From contig JBBRQI010000013.1 in assembly GCA_038226665.1 (NCBI GenBank), positions 1-64,000 of the forward strand: a stretch of DNA of 64,000 bases, read 5' to 3'. This stretch comes from SZAS-103 sp038226665 (GTDB lineage Bacteria > Pseudomonadota > Gammaproteobacteria > Xanthomonadales > Xanthomonadaceae). The notes beneath the pieces are model-generated. The model was not told the origin of the DNA. It searched no databases and saw only the letters and a list, made by a program, of their open reading frames with translations. Both the position numbers and the translations under genes were made by a program. Shown here piece after piece: positions 8,775 through 17,273 of the stretch (the first letter of the stretch is position 1; every line of letters begins with the position of its first letter).

Positions 8775-9332
8775 TCATGTTACTTGTCCCGGCTCGTAGA
8801 ACGGAAACTTCTGCGCAATGTCCTCGCCTGTGAAATGCCCAACCCAGCCATCCGGCTCGGTGAAGAAACGGATCGCGATGAAACTCGGAAACCTGCCCAT
8901 GTCGAACCAGTGCCTGGTCCCATCGGGCACGTGGATCAGGTCGCCGGTTTCGCAGAGGATTTCGTAGACCTTGTCCTCAACGTGCAGGGTGAACTGGCCC
9001 GCGCCGGCGACGAAGAAACGCACTTCGTCTTCCTTGTGGAAGTGTTCGTCGAGGAACTTGGTGCGCATCATCGTGCGGTCGGGATTGTCCGGCTTGATGC
9101 TGACGACATCGACGGCCTTGAAACCGTTCTTGGCGATCAGGCGATCGACATCCTTGCGATAGGCCGCAAGCACTTCATCCGGCGATGCGCCCGGCACGAT
9201 CGGTTGCGAGGCTTCCCATTGCTCGAAGCCGACGTTGATCTTCGCAAGCTCGGTCGCCATCTGTGCGTGATCGCGCGTATCCAGATGCGAAATCGTCGGG
9301 TCCGTGTCATTGAAAATGCGCAAACGGCTCAT
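8775..9332 (-). CDS. mtnD: Acireductone dioxygenase
   Basis: This 185-residue cupin oxidises 1,2-dihydroxy-3-keto-5-methylthiopentene with O2. The Fe form yields the methionine precursor 2-keto-4-methylthiobutyrate in methionine salvage. The metal ligands are visible: H97, H99 and E103 in HFHKEDE, and H141 in DGTRHWFD. The family regions MMRTKFLDEHFH and GDLIHVPDGTRHWF are intact. The gene follows mtnB with a 28-base gap, so the two are probably one transcript. The enolase-phosphatase mtnC that normally acts between them is not in this window. Confidence 0.95.
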   Translation of the reverse strand: MSRLRIFNDTDPTISHLDTRDHAQMATELAKINVGFEQWEASQPIVPGASPDEVLAAYRKDVDRLIAKNGFKAVDVVSIKPDNPDRTMMRTKFLDEHFHKEDEVRFFVAGAGQFTLHVEDKVYEILCETGDLIHVPDGTRHWFDMGRFPSFIAIRFFTEPDGWVGHFTGEDIAQKFPFYEPGQVT

Positions 9333-9360
9333 CGGTGCCGGCCCTTTACCGTGAGCTGTC

Positions 9361-9990
9361 TCATCGATGGAGTTTCCTCATTTCCAGTTCGCAGGTCATC
9401 AGGAACTCGAAGGCTTCCAGGTGGCGGCGCGCCTCGGCCATGTCGGTGCCCCAAGCGTACAGCCCGTGGCCTTCGATCAGATAGCCCCAGAGCGGGCCGT
9501 CGAGCAATGCATCGACTTGCGCGGCGAGTGTCGGGATGTGCTGGTTGTTCGGCAACACTGGCACATCCATTGCGTTTGCATGGGTCTCATTGCCGCGAAA
9601 GGCTTTGATCAGTTCGTAACCCTCGAAACGGATGTGACCAGCGCCCGCGTACAGGCGCGACGCGAGCGTCTGGTTCAGCGAATGCGTGTGCAGCACGCAG
9701 CCGATCTCCGGGAATCTCTTGTACAACTGAGTGTGCAGCAGGGTTTCGTCGGACGGACGCTGCGTAGTGCCGACAGGCTTGCCGTCGCAGTCCACCACGA
9801 TGATATCGCTTTCGCCCAAACGACGCTTGTCGCGGCCGGATACGGTGATAGCCAGATGATCCGCGTCCAGACGCATCGAGAAATTACTGCTGGTCGCCGG
9901 TGTCCAACCAAGCGTCGCGAGTTCGCGTACGTTTTCGGCGATCAATCGAGCCGCGCGGCGCAATTGGATGGTGGAGAAGGGCTTTGCCAT
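9361..9990 (-). CDS. mtnB: Methylthioribulose-1-phosphate dehydratase
   Basis: This 209-residue class II aldolase/adducin-fold zinc enzyme dehydrates 5-methylthioribulose-1-phosphate in methionine salvage. Recognisable motifs are TLGWTPATSSNFSMR near the start, SGRDKRRLG, the zinc site HTHS (VLHTHSLNQT) and the third-ligand region YLIEGHGLYAWG. ATG 9990 was chosen because it gives the family length and start (MAKPFSTIQLRRAARLI). A much longer upstream open frame is only antisense to rmuC. mtnD follows on the same strand. Confidence 0.95.
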   Translation of the reverse strand: MAKPFSTIQLRRAARLIAENVRELATLGWTPATSSNFSMRLDADHLAITVSGRDKRRLGESDIIVVDCDGKPVGTTQRPSDETLLHTQLYKRFPEIGCVLHTHSLNQTLASRLYAGAGHIRFEGYELIKAFRGNETHANAMDVPVLPNNQHIPTLAAQVDALLDGPLWGYLIEGHGLYAWGTDMAEARRHLEAFEFLMTCELEMRKLHR

Positions 9991-10105
9991 AGGACGATCA
10001 TAACGGATACGCGGGTACGGCTGAATGCCTGCGCGTCTGGGCTGATGCGACGGCGGGCCGGGTAGAATCGCAGCATACCGGCCAGTTGCCGCGCAGGAAT
10101 CCGTG

Positions 10106-11632
10106 ATGTCCGACCTGAATGTGATTGTGTGCTTGTTGATTGGTTTGCTTGTCGGCGCTGGCATTGCCAGTGCTGCCCTCTGGCTACCATTGCGCGCACG
10201 TCTGCGTGCGGCGCTGTCGTTGAGCGAGGACCTGCGACAGCGGTTGAATTCTAGCGACGGAGCACTGATGGCCGAACGTAGTCGTGCCGGCCAGCTCGCC
10301 GCCGATGCAGCCCGCCTGCCCGATGCTCTTGATCGCGCCACACGCTTTGAAACTGATGTTGCCGCACTGAACGAGAAATTGCTTGACGCAGGCGCGCGCG
10401 AAGCGGCGGCAATCGCGACGGCGACTGCCAAGCAGGAGGAGACAAATAGGTTGTCTAACGCGCTGAGCGACGCCGAGAGTTTGCTCAAGACGACACGGAA
10501 AGACATAGAAACAATGTCAGTCGAACGCGTGCAAGCTGTAGCGGACCGCGATGCAGCAAAAGTGATCGCGGAAGACTCCAGAGAGTTTCTCAAGAATGCC
10601 CAAGAGCAGCTTCGGACAGCTTTTACTGATGCTGCTACTGTCGTGTTCGACAAGAACGCCACCGATGCGTTTTCACGAACGCTGAATCCTTTTTCCACAC
10701 AGATCGCAACATTTCAGGCGCGGATCAATGAACTCGCTTCCGAGGACGCGACCCAGCGTGCAACGCTCGTGGGGACTATTGGCGAACTCAAAACTCTGAA
10801 TCAAGAAATGGCAGATGCGACCAACGCGATGACCAAGGCGCTCAAGGGCAATGCCAAGGCACGTGGCGATTGGGGGGAGATGATCCTTGAAACTGTGCTC
10901 AAGACGTCGGGACTGGAGGAAGGGAAACACTTCATCTCACAAGCTAACTCCAAGGATGACGATACTGGACGTCGGCAATATCCTGACGTAGTCGTGACGC
11001 TGCCGGACGGCCGTCATATTGTAGTGGATTCCAAAGTCAACCTCGTCGCTTGGGCCGAGGCGAACCAAGCGGACACATTGGAAGCCCAACAGGATGCGCT
11101 TATTCGCCATGCTGCGGCAATGCGCGTGCATGTACGCGATCTCTCCGAAAAAAACTATCCCAAGAACCTCGGCAGTCAGGCACTCGACACAACCGTGATG
11201 TTCATTCCGATCGAAGGGGCGCTCTCAGCCGCGTTGTCTGTTAACAAGGATCTACAAATAGAGGCGTGGAAAAAGCGGGTCGTCTTCGCCTCGCCGAATA
11301 CACTGATGGCGTTGCTCCAGGTCTGCGAGCGACTGTGGACTCGCGATAAGTTGCACAAACAACTCGATGACATCGGTGAGAAAGCGGGCCTGCTTATCGA
11401 CGCGATCACATACTTCCTCAAGGAGTTTGATGAAGTAGGCGAACGTATCAAGGAAGCAGGCAACGCCTTTGGGGCGGTAAAGAATCGCCTAACCGAATCG
11501 AAACAATCGGTTTTGGCACGAGCCAAGAAGCTCGTGGAAGCTGGGGCGAAAGGGAAACGTGCAATCCCCGAAGAATTGCAGCCCGATCCGGGTGTGTCTA
11601 TTCTTGATTTGCCATCAGTTGGGGATGTGTAG
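10106..11632 (+). CDS. rmuC: DNA recombination protein RmuC
   Basis: This 508-residue protein has an N-terminal membrane anchor (~residues 5-27), a long coiled coil (~30-200) and the RmuC domain. That domain contains KGNAKARGDWGEMILETVL, RRQYPDVVVTLPDGRHIVVDSK, and FASPNTLMALLQVCERLW. RmuC has a PD-(D/E)xK nuclease-like core and limits inversions at short repeats. ATG 10106 sits 6 bases after AGGAA, better placed than GTG 10103. Codon use is visibly less GC-rich than in neighbours, which might mean a different ancestry. The gene is divergent from mtnB and convergent with the permease. Confidence 0.92.
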   Translation: MSDLNVIVCLLIGLLVGAGIASAALWLPLRARLRAALSLSEDLRQRLNSSDGALMAERSRAGQLAADAARLPDALDRATRFETDVAALNEKLLDAGAREAAAIATATAKQEETNRLSNALSDAESLLKTTRKDIETMSVERVQAVADRDAAKVIAEDSREFLKNAQEQLRTAFTDAATVVFDKNATDAFSRTLNPFSTQIATFQARINELASEDATQRATLVGTIGELKTLNQEMADATNAMTKALKGNAKARGDWGEMILETVLKTSGLEEGKHFISQANSKDDDTGRRQYPDVVVTLPDGRHIVVDSKVNLVAWAEANQADTLEAQQDALIRHAAAMRVHVRDLSEKNYPKNLGSQALDTTVMFIPIEGALSAALSVNKDLQIEAWKKRVVFASPNTLMALLQVCERLWTRDKLHKQLDDIGEKAGLLIDAITYFLKEFDEVGERIKEAGNAFGAVKNRLTESKQSVLARAKKLVEAGAKGKRAIPEELQPDPGVSILDLPSVGDV

Positions 11633-11686
11633 ACGTACGTTTTGGATGCGCCAAGCGATGAGGTATCGGAAGAGACCGCAAACGAA

Positions 11687-11712
11687 AACGGCGCGGAAAT
11701 GATCGCGCCGTT
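11687..11712 (-). terminator. Rho-independent terminator of the permease gene
   Basis: A perfect 9-bp stem AACGGCGCG/CGCGCCGTT with an 8-base loop lies between convergent rmuC and the permease. On the minus strand the stem runs into TTTTCG, fitting termination of the permease transcript. It may also serve rmuC weakly. Confidence 0.75.
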
Positions 11713-11731
11713 ATAGATCATTCTGTAGCGA

Positions 11732-13267
11732 CTACGGACCAGGTTCGGGGCCTTGGTGGACAAGCGGGGTGGGTTCCAGCAACGGGGCGGGCAACTCTGT
11801 GTTGCCCGGAGCGAGCGCGCTGAAGCGGCGGCCGAACAGGAAGTAGATCACGAGGCCACCGACCGCCCAGTAGCAGAAGAACCGGATCGTCGGGTTCCAG
11901 CCCAGGCTGAAGAACAACAGCACGCAACCTGCCATCGCCAACGGTCCGACCACCCACACGAATGGAGCGCGGAACGGGCGGGGGCGGTCCGGCTGCTTCA
12001 CGCGCAGCACCAGCACGCCCAATGCGACTGCGAAGAACGCAAACAGAGTGCCGGCGTTCGAGATGTCGGCCAGCAGGTCGACATTGAATACCGCTGCGAA
12101 CAACGCGACCGCGCTGCCCGTGACCATCGTCACCACATGCGGGGTGTGATAGCGCGGATGTACCTTGGCGAATGCTTTCGGCATGAGGCCATCGCGCGCC
12201 ATCGTGAACAGGATGCGGGTCTGGCCGAAGATCATCATCAGCACCACCGAAGGCAGGGCGATGATGGCGGCGCTTCCCACGATCTTGGCGATGTAGGGAT
12301 GGTTGATTTCGCGAAGGATGAAGGCTAGCGGATCCTTCGCCTGCGACAGCGGGCCGCCCGGCTGCGCGCCTTCGGCACCGACCGCCGTATAGGCCACGAG
12401 CAGGTAGAACACCGTGCAGATCGCCAGTGAACCGATCAGGCCGATCGGGATGTTGCGGTTCGGGTTGATGGTTTCCTCCGAAGCGGTCGAGACCGCGTCG
12501 AAGCCCACGAACGCGAAGAAGATCGACGCCGCGGCGCCGAGTACGCCAACACCCGACAAGGGCGTGCCCCAACCCTGGGGAAGCATCGGATAGAAATTCG
12601 CCGACTTCACGGCCGGGAAGGCGATCACCAGGAACAGGGTCAGGGCGAGGATTTTCACCATCACCAGTACTGAGGTGAACTTGGCGCTCTTCGAAGTGCC
12701 CGCGACCAGGAGCCAGGTCACGGCGAGTGAAATCAGGAACGCCACCAGGTTGAACGTACCGTGCGTCACGGTTCCGTCGGCGAGCTTTGTTGTGAGCATG
12801 GGCCCGACCTGCAGCGCCGCCGGCAAGCTCAATGTTCCTTCCTTCACCATGCCCCACAGGTCGGTGTGGTTGAGGAATTCGTTCGCGTAGCCCGACCATC
12901 CGACCGCGACGGCGGACGCGGCTACGGCGTATTCGAGGATCAGCGCCCAGCCGACCATCCACGCGATCAGTTCGCCAAGGACCGCATAAGAGTAGGTGTA
13001 GGCGGACCCCGCGACCGGCACCATCGCTGCGATTTCCGCATAGACGAGTGCCGTCAGCGCGCAGACGGTGCCGGCGATGATGAAGCTGTACATCATGCCC
13101 GGGCCGGCTTTCTGCGCCGCCACCGAGGTCAGCACGAAGATGCCGGTACCGATGATCGCGCCGATGCCGAGCATCATGAGCTGGAACCAGCCCAGCTGGC
13201 GTTTCAGGCTTCTCTTCTCGGCTGTCGCCAAGATCTGGTCGAGTGGTTTGACGCGAAACAACGACAT
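11732..13267 (-). CDS. APC-superfamily amino-acid permease (CAT type)
   Basis: This inner-membrane transporter has 511 residues and ~12-14 hydrophobic segments. It opens with LGWFQLMMLGIGAIIGTGIF, the APC-family substrate-backbone loop, followed by GPGMMYSFIIAG and VPVAGSAYTYSY. Length and layout fit the cationic amino acid transporter (YfnA/CAT) group; the actual substrate is not predictable. Of two in-frame ATGs, 13267 has AGGGG at proper spacing while 13273 directly abuts it, so I use 13267. It is a single gene with its own terminator. Confidence 0.88.
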   Translation of the reverse strand: MSLFRVKPLDQILATAEKRSLKRQLGWFQLMMLGIGAIIGTGIFVLTSVAAQKAGPGMMYSFIIAGTVCALTALVYAEIAAMVPVAGSAYTYSYAVLGELIAWMVGWALILEYAVAASAVAVGWSGYANEFLNHTDLWGMVKEGTLSLPAALQVGPMLTTKLADGTVTHGTFNLVAFLISLAVTWLLVAGTSKSAKFTSVLVMVKILALTLFLVIAFPAVKSANFYPMLPQGWGTPLSGVGVLGAAASIFFAFVGFDAVSTASEETINPNRNIPIGLIGSLAICTVFYLLVAYTAVGAEGAQPGGPLSQAKDPLAFILREINHPYIAKIVGSAAIIALPSVVLMMIFGQTRILFTMARDGLMPKAFAKVHPRYHTPHVVTMVTGSAVALFAAVFNVDLLADISNAGTLFAFFAVALGVLVLRVKQPDRPRPFRAPFVWVVGPLAMAGCVLLFFSLGWNPTIRFFCYWAVGGLVIYFLFGRRFSALAPGNTELPAPLLEPTPLVHQGPEPGP

Positions 13268-13425
13268 ACGCATTCCCCTGCAACTGTTGTGATCAATGGC
13301 GCACGTGCGCCGTAGGCACCGCCGGACGGACTGCGCGTTACCTTAGCCTGCGGGGGCGGGGGCTACAAGCGCCGCGAGGTCATGGCGGCTATCCTGTCGG
13401 CCAACCGTTTCAGGCGGGTCTTCGC

Positions 13426-13971
13426 ATGGATGATGAACGCCGCGCATTGGCCGGTACATTGGCCGATTATCGCCAGCGCTGGCCTGCCGAAACCGCCGTC
13501 GCGAACTTCGAGGAATTCCTCGTCGAATACGCCGAAGCATTCGAGCGGGAGTTCGCGATCGGGCACTTCACCGGCTCGGCGTGGCTGGTCAGCGCGGACG
13601 GAGCGCGCGTGCTGCTCACCCATCACCGCAAGCTCGGGCGATGGCTGCAACTCGGCGGGCATGCCGATGGCGACATCGACCTGATGCGCGTCGCGTTGCG
13701 CGAAGCCGAAGAGGAATCGGGGTTAGATGGATTGACCGTCGAACCAGCCATCTTCGATCTCGACCGCCACCGTATTCCTGCGCGTAGCGACGATCCGGAG
13801 CACTGGCATTACGACGTGCGCTACGTGGTGCATGCGGGTGCTGACGAGGCGTTCGTGGTCAGCGATGAATCGCATGCATTGGCATGGCGGGATATTGCGG
13901 AAGTCGCGCGGGATGAAGCGGCGGATGCATCGGTGCGGCGGATGGCGGGAAAATTCATCGCACGCGGTTGA
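13426..13971 (+). CDS. Nudix hydrolase
   Basis: This 181-residue protein carries a Nudix box at roughly residues 77-99. It contains GHADGDIDLM then RVALREAEEESGL, giving the REUxEExGU catalytic helix. The upstream Glu of the GX5E signature is Ile here, flanked by Asp, a change seen in some subfamilies. The preceding WLVSADGARVLLTHHRKLGR strand is typical. Enzymes of this type cleave nucleoside diphosphates linked to other groups; the substrate is unknown. It is monocistronic, and followed by a repeat-rich gap. Confidence 0.85.
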   Translation: MDDERRALAGTLADYRQRWPAETAVANFEEFLVEYAEAFEREFAIGHFTGSAWLVSADGARVLLTHHRKLGRWLQLGGHADGDIDLMRVALREAEEESGLDGLTVEPAIFDLDRHRIPARSDDPEHWHYDVRYVVHAGADEAFVVSDESHALAWRDIAEVARDEAADASVRRMAGKFIARG

Positions 13972-14017
13972 CGCGCGATGCGCAACAACGGAATTCATTG
14001 CGCGTGATTGGCCGAGG

Positions 14018-14074
14018 CAAGCAGGCATCCTTGCGTCGCTGCCCGTTCGGCATGCATGCCTCATCCGAGTTTGA
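14018..14074. repeat. 57-bp direct repeat, copy 1
   Basis: The 57-base unit starts CAAGCAGGCATCCTTGCG and recurs at 14121-14177 with two mismatches. Within each copy AGGCAT and ATGCCT can pair. No coding role is seen. A related-looking GCATCCTTGC sequence occurs at about 39962. Confidence 0.85.
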
Positions 14075-14120
14075 GTTGCGAATGTCCAATGGAGATTCGC
14101 AAATGCTGGATGTGCTGAAG

Positions 14121-14177
14121 CAAGCAGGCATCCTTGCGTCGCTGCCCGTTCGGCATCCATGCCTCACCCGAGTTTGA
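14121..14177. repeat. 57-bp direct repeat, copy 2
   Basis: Second copy, 103 bases after the first (55 of 57 identical by eye). Its last bases form the left foot of the large palindrome that ends the efpL gene. Between the copies, TTGCGAAT/ATTCGCAA (about 14076-14102) forms another 8-bp inverted repeat. Confidence 0.85.
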
Positions 14178-14222
14178 CGCATGAGATGCCATTCAAGGCA
14201 TCTCATCAGCGCGTCAAACTCG
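14169..14222 (-). terminator. Large stem-loop overlapping the efpL stop
   Basis: Outer arms CGAGTTTGACGC (14169-14180) and GCGTCAAACTCG (14211-14222) pair perfectly. They continue into ATGAGATGCC/GGCATCTCAT with an ATTCAA loop and a 4-base bulge, about 22 bp in total. The efpL stop codon lies in one arm. It is probably a transcription end or mRNA 3' protector rather than a classic terminator, since no clear T-run follows. Confidence 0.6.
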
Positions 14223-14777
14223 ACCCGCGAACTCTCCGGTCACCGTATTCACCCAAACCTTCTCACCGGTGCTGATGTATTCCGGCACCTGAATCTCGAT
14301 GCCTGTGTTGAGCCGCGCGGGCTTCGGGCGCTTGGTGGCGGTGCCGCCTTTCAGTTCCGGCGCGGTCTCGACGACGGTCAACACAACGCTCGCGGGAACC
14401 AGCAGGCCAACCGGCGCTTCGTCGATGATCTGGATATAGCACTCCTCCAGCCCCTCGGCGAGATAGCCGGCGTTGTCGCCGATGACATCCGCGTCGAGCT
14501 GGTACGGTGTGTAGTCCTCGGCGTCGAGGAACACGAACGCGTCGCCGTCCTTGTATGAGTAGGTCGCCATCCGCCGTGTGAGTTCGATTTCCTTCACTTC
14601 GTCGTCGCCGCCGAGATTGAGATCGAACTTGGTGCCGCCCGGCACGCTGTACAGCGTAAGCCGGATCTTCAGGTTGCCGCCGCGGCCCTGCGGCGAGCTG
14701 CGTTCGATGTCGCGCACCTGGTATACGGTGCCGTTGTGTTCGATCACATTGCCTTTCCTGGTTTCGGAAGCTCTCAT
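14214..14777 (-). CDS. yeiP: Elongation factor P-like protein EfpL/YeiP
   Basis: This 187-residue, three-domain EF-P relative helps ribosomes past stalling motifs such as polyproline. The YeiP subfamily is shown by YSYKDGDAFVFLDAEDYTPY, VVETAPELKGGTATKRPKPA and the ending IQVPEYISTGEKV. The loop that enters the peptidyl-transferase centre reads SSPQGRGGN, with Arg32 where EF-P has a modified Lys. Unmodified Arg is the EfpL hallmark. The start ATG 14777 overlaps the stop of the upstream membrane gene as ATGA, so translation is probably coupled. The stop lies inside a 22-bp hairpin. Confidence 0.92.
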   Translation of the reverse strand: MRASETRKGNVIEHNGTVYQVRDIERSSPQGRGGNLKIRLTLYSVPGGTKFDLNLGGDDEVKEIELTRRMATYSYKDGDAFVFLDAEDYTPYQLDADVIGDNAGYLAEGLEECYIQIIDEAPVGLLVPASVVLTVVETAPELKGGTATKRPKPARLNTGIEIQVPEYISTGEKVWVNTVTGEFAGRV

Positions 14778-15028
14778 TTTGATTTCGTGTCCGTTGAATG
14801 AATCGATTTTCCATACATTTCTTCCATGAGCCGCCACATCAATACCCCTCCAATCAACCCGAGAGCTGAAATGAGTATTGCGATGCATGCAAGTTCAAAC
14901 CAGGAACGTTGATGGAGAACGATCGTGGCGTAGGGCAACCCCAGAATGCTCCACAAGACCCAAAACTTGAGCACATGGTGGCGACGCCCTTTCTGCTCCA
15001 TGCGCTGCCATAGATCCCCGACGTACAT
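14774..15028 (-). CDS. Small two-span membrane protein upstream of efpL
   Basis: The protein has 84 residues. A basic stretch (EQKGRRHHVLK) precedes two hydrophobic segments (~21-40 FWVLWSILGLPYATIVL and ~47-68 LACIAILISALGLIGGVLMW). The tail is short and charged. ATG 15028 is preceded by GGAGGTGAC, an excellent Shine-Dalgarno. The stop overlaps the efpL start (ATGA). No family was recognised; its job is unknown, but the coupling implies coexpression with efpL. Confidence 0.7.
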   Translation of the reverse strand: MYVGDLWQRMEQKGRRHHVLKFWVLWSILGLPYATIVLHQRSWFELACIAILISALGLIGGVLMWRLMEEMYGKSIHSTDTKSK

Positions 15029-15120
15029 GTCACCTCCGGCGATGAAAGTCGTTTCGGCGCACACCGCACCGCCAAATCGGCGGCGGCAACAATACCATGA
15101 CGACCGCCGTCACGAAGCGA

Positions 15121-16074
15121 TCAGATTTCGATCGCGCGGTACTCGGTGCATGGCCGCGCGCGCTCCCACATGCGGTCGAAGCTTGCGCGCAACTGGCGCG
15201 CGCGGGCAGGGCTGGCGTCGCTGGTTTCGCCCTCGATGCGCCCGCCGATCGGGCGGAAGTACAGCCCGCCGCGATCGCCGACCACGAAGGCCGACGGATA
15301 TTGCCGATCCTGCGGTTCCTCGCAGGCGCGGAATTCGAAGACGCTCGACAGCCGCTGCGCGAGCGTGAGCCACGGGTGATTCAACTGTGGCGGAATCAGC
15401 GGATCGAGCAGCAGCACGCGCACGCTCGGGCCGACTCCCGATGTCGCATACGTGCGCAACGCATCCATTACCGGAGGCGCAGACAACAGTCCGTAATCGA
15501 GATCGCGACTGAACACGCATAGCTCGCGACGCGAATTCGCGATCACCGACACGGCCGCGCGTAACGCCTCGTCCAGCGATTCGACGGGAGCAAGCACGAG
15601 CAATGGCGCAGAAGGCGGGCGCTCCTCGAACGGCGCGAGCTGCAACCGCATCGCCTGGTGGCGGATGCCCGCCTCCTCGAATTCGTCGCCATGGGGCAGA
15701 AATCCGTACTTCGTGTAGAACCCGACAGCATCGATCTGCGCATTGAGTTCGACTTCGGGCCAGCGCTGCACGCGTGCCGCGTCGATCAGTGCGACCAGCA
15801 ATGCTGGGCCGACGCCGCGTCCGCGCCATTCGCGCAGCACGCCGAGGCGACCGATCTTGCGTTGCGGCGTGAGCCGGCCCGTGCCGATCGGACGGTTCTC
15901 GAGATCGCGCGCGATCACGTGCTGACAGATCGGATCGAGCGCATCCCATTCCAGTTCGATTGGCACCTGCTGCTCAATCACGAAGACAGGTTCGCGCACG
16001 TGGCGCAGATCCTGGAAATCAGTGCGGTAGTCGGCCGGCTCGACGCGAAAATCGGAAGTCAGTGCATGGGTCAT
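15121..16074 (-). CDS. GNAT N-acetyltransferase with C-terminal DUF7931-type domain
   Basis: The protein has 317 residues. The N-terminal ~150 are a GNAT: REPVFVIEQQVP, then GRLTPQRKIGRLGVLREWRG with the acetyl-CoA loop RGRGVG, then GFYTKYGFLPHGDEFEEAGI (ElaA-like). The C-terminal half (VIANSRRELCVFSRDLDYGL onward) matches the domain fused to such GNATs in Lysobacterales (DUF7931), which resembles a phospholipase-D-like half without the HKD motif. ATG 16074 overlaps the stop of the RoxA-like gene as ATGA, so the two are coupled. The acceptor is unknown. Confidence 0.82.
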   Translation of the reverse strand: MTHALTSDFRVEPADYRTDFQDLRHVREPVFVIEQQVPIELEWDALDPICQHVIARDLENRPIGTGRLTPQRKIGRLGVLREWRGRGVGPALLVALIDAARVQRWPEVELNAQIDAVGFYTKYGFLPHGDEFEEAGIRHQAMRLQLAPFEERPPSAPLLVLAPVESLDEALRAAVSVIANSRRELCVFSRDLDYGLLSAPPVMDALRTYATSGVGPSVRVLLLDPLIPPQLNHPWLTLAQRLSSVFEFRACEEPQDRQYPSAFVVGDRGGLYFRPIGGRIEGETSDASPARARQLRASFDRMWERARPCTEYRAIEI

Positions 16075-17273
16075 CGGCGCTTCCCCCTGGACGGACGCTG
16101 CAACGCGTAGCTGCCGCCCATCGCCAGCGCGATCACGGCTTCCTGCGCATCCGCATCGAGCGTGTCGAACTCGGCGGCATCGATCGCCAGCGCACCCGCA
16201 AGTTGACGCGCCGATGCAAGGCCCATCGGATAGGCCCCGCCACCGATGAACAGCATTGTGTTCCGGCCCTGGCGCGTCCATGCGCTGCGCACGAATGGAT
16301 GTCGCATCAGCGCGCCACCCTCGGCAAGCGTCTTGAGTATCTTGTCAGCAGTCGGCGGCTTCGGCGGCGCAGCGACATCCGCGCTGCGGTACGCGCTGAT
16401 GTAGCTGCCGAACCAGGTCGCCAGCGCGGCGTCATCGGCTTGCAAGGCAGCGAGCGCGCGACGCACACGGGCGAGCGCGTCATCGTCGATCTCGTAACGA
16501 TCGGAAGCCATGGCCAGATCGGGATCGGCATAGCGCGCTTCATCGCCGGATTTCTCTGCCAGGTGTTCGGCGAAATCCACCAGCAATTCCGCCTCCGATG
16601 GAGCGCGCATCCCGATCGAATAGGTCAGGCAGGCATCCACCGCGACACCGTGATGAGGCACGCCGGGCGGCAGGTACAACATGTCACCGGGTTCGAGCGT
16701 CCACGCGTGCGTCGGTTTGAATTCGCGCAACAGCTTCAGTTCGGCATCATCGCGGAATGCCGTCGAAGCGTTCGGGTCAGTGCTGATCTGCCAGTGGCGC
16801 TTGCCGAGGCCTTGCAGCAAAAACACGTCGTACTGATCGACATGCGCGCCGACCGAACCGCCGGGCGCGGCGAAGCTGATCATCACGTCATCGATCCGCC
16901 AGCGCGGCAGGAAGTCGAAACGCTCGAGCAGGGCGCGCACGTCGGTGTCCCATTTGTCGACGTCCTGCACGAGCAGGGTCCAGTCCTTTGTCGGCAGCTT
17001 CGGGAATTCTTCTTCTGCGAACGGGCCGTGGCGCAAGGTCCACTGATCCTTCTTGCGATCGTACCGGACGATGCGCGACAACGCGGCTTCCTCGCAGGCG
17101 AGTCCGGCGAGATCTTCGGGCGACAACGGCGAGACGAACTCCGGGAACGCGTTACGGATCAACAGCGGGCGTTTCTGCCAGTAGTCGCGCAGGAATTGTG
17201 CAGGCGGCATGCCGAGCAGGTCGCCCGCGTTGGCATGCACTTCAAGAGGCAGTCGTGCGGACTCTGGTTTCAT
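16071..17273 (-). CDS. JmjC/cupin ribosomal oxygenase, RoxA (YcfD)-like
   Basis: The protein has 400 residues. It is a 2-oxoglutarate/Fe(II) oxygenase of the YcfD/RoxA type. E. coli YcfD hydroxylates Arg81 of ribosomal protein L16. The iron ligands are visible as H144 and D146 in GAHVDQYDVFLLQ, and a His in PPGVPHHGV (207/208). The N-terminal FLRDYWQKRPLLIRNAF is a family hallmark, and the C-terminal winged-helix region (~260-400) is present. ATG 17273 overlaps the stop of a 39-codon relic ORF as ATGA. The gene ends with an ATGA overlap into the GNAT. Confidence 0.85.
   Translation of the reverse strand: MKPESARLPLEVHANAGDLLGMPPAQFLRDYWQKRPLLIRNAFPEFVSPLSPEDLAGLACEEAALSRIVRYDRKKDQWTLRHGPFAEEEFPKLPTKDWTLLVQDVDKWDTDVRALLERFDFLPRWRIDDVMISFAAPGGSVGAHVDQYDVFLLQGLGKRHWQISTDPNASTAFRDDAELKLLREFKPTHAWTLEPGDMLYLPPGVPHHGVAVDACLTYSIGMRAPSEAELLVDFAEHLAEKSGDEARYADPDLAMASDRYEIDDDALARVRRALAALQADDAALATWFGSYISAYRSADVAAPPKPPTADKILKTLAEGGALMRHPFVRSAWTRQGRNTMLFIGGGAYPMGLASARQLAGALAIDAAEFDTLDADAQEAVIALAMGGSYALQRPSRGKRR

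Noticed and set aside
9991..10698. In-frame upstream extension of mtnB
   Set aside because: It is antisense to rmuC and carries Ser/Ala-rich nonsense; MtnB is complete from ATG 9990.
10106..11632. rmuC as a recent horizontal acquisition because of lower GC
   Set aside because: The difference is visible by eye but not measured, and the gene is a normal, intact core gene; GC and codon statistics would be needed.
13426..13971. Loss of the first Glu of the Nudix box as a sign of inactivity
   Set aside because: The REUxEExGU helix is intact and adjacent acidic residues exist; the change alone does not show loss of function.
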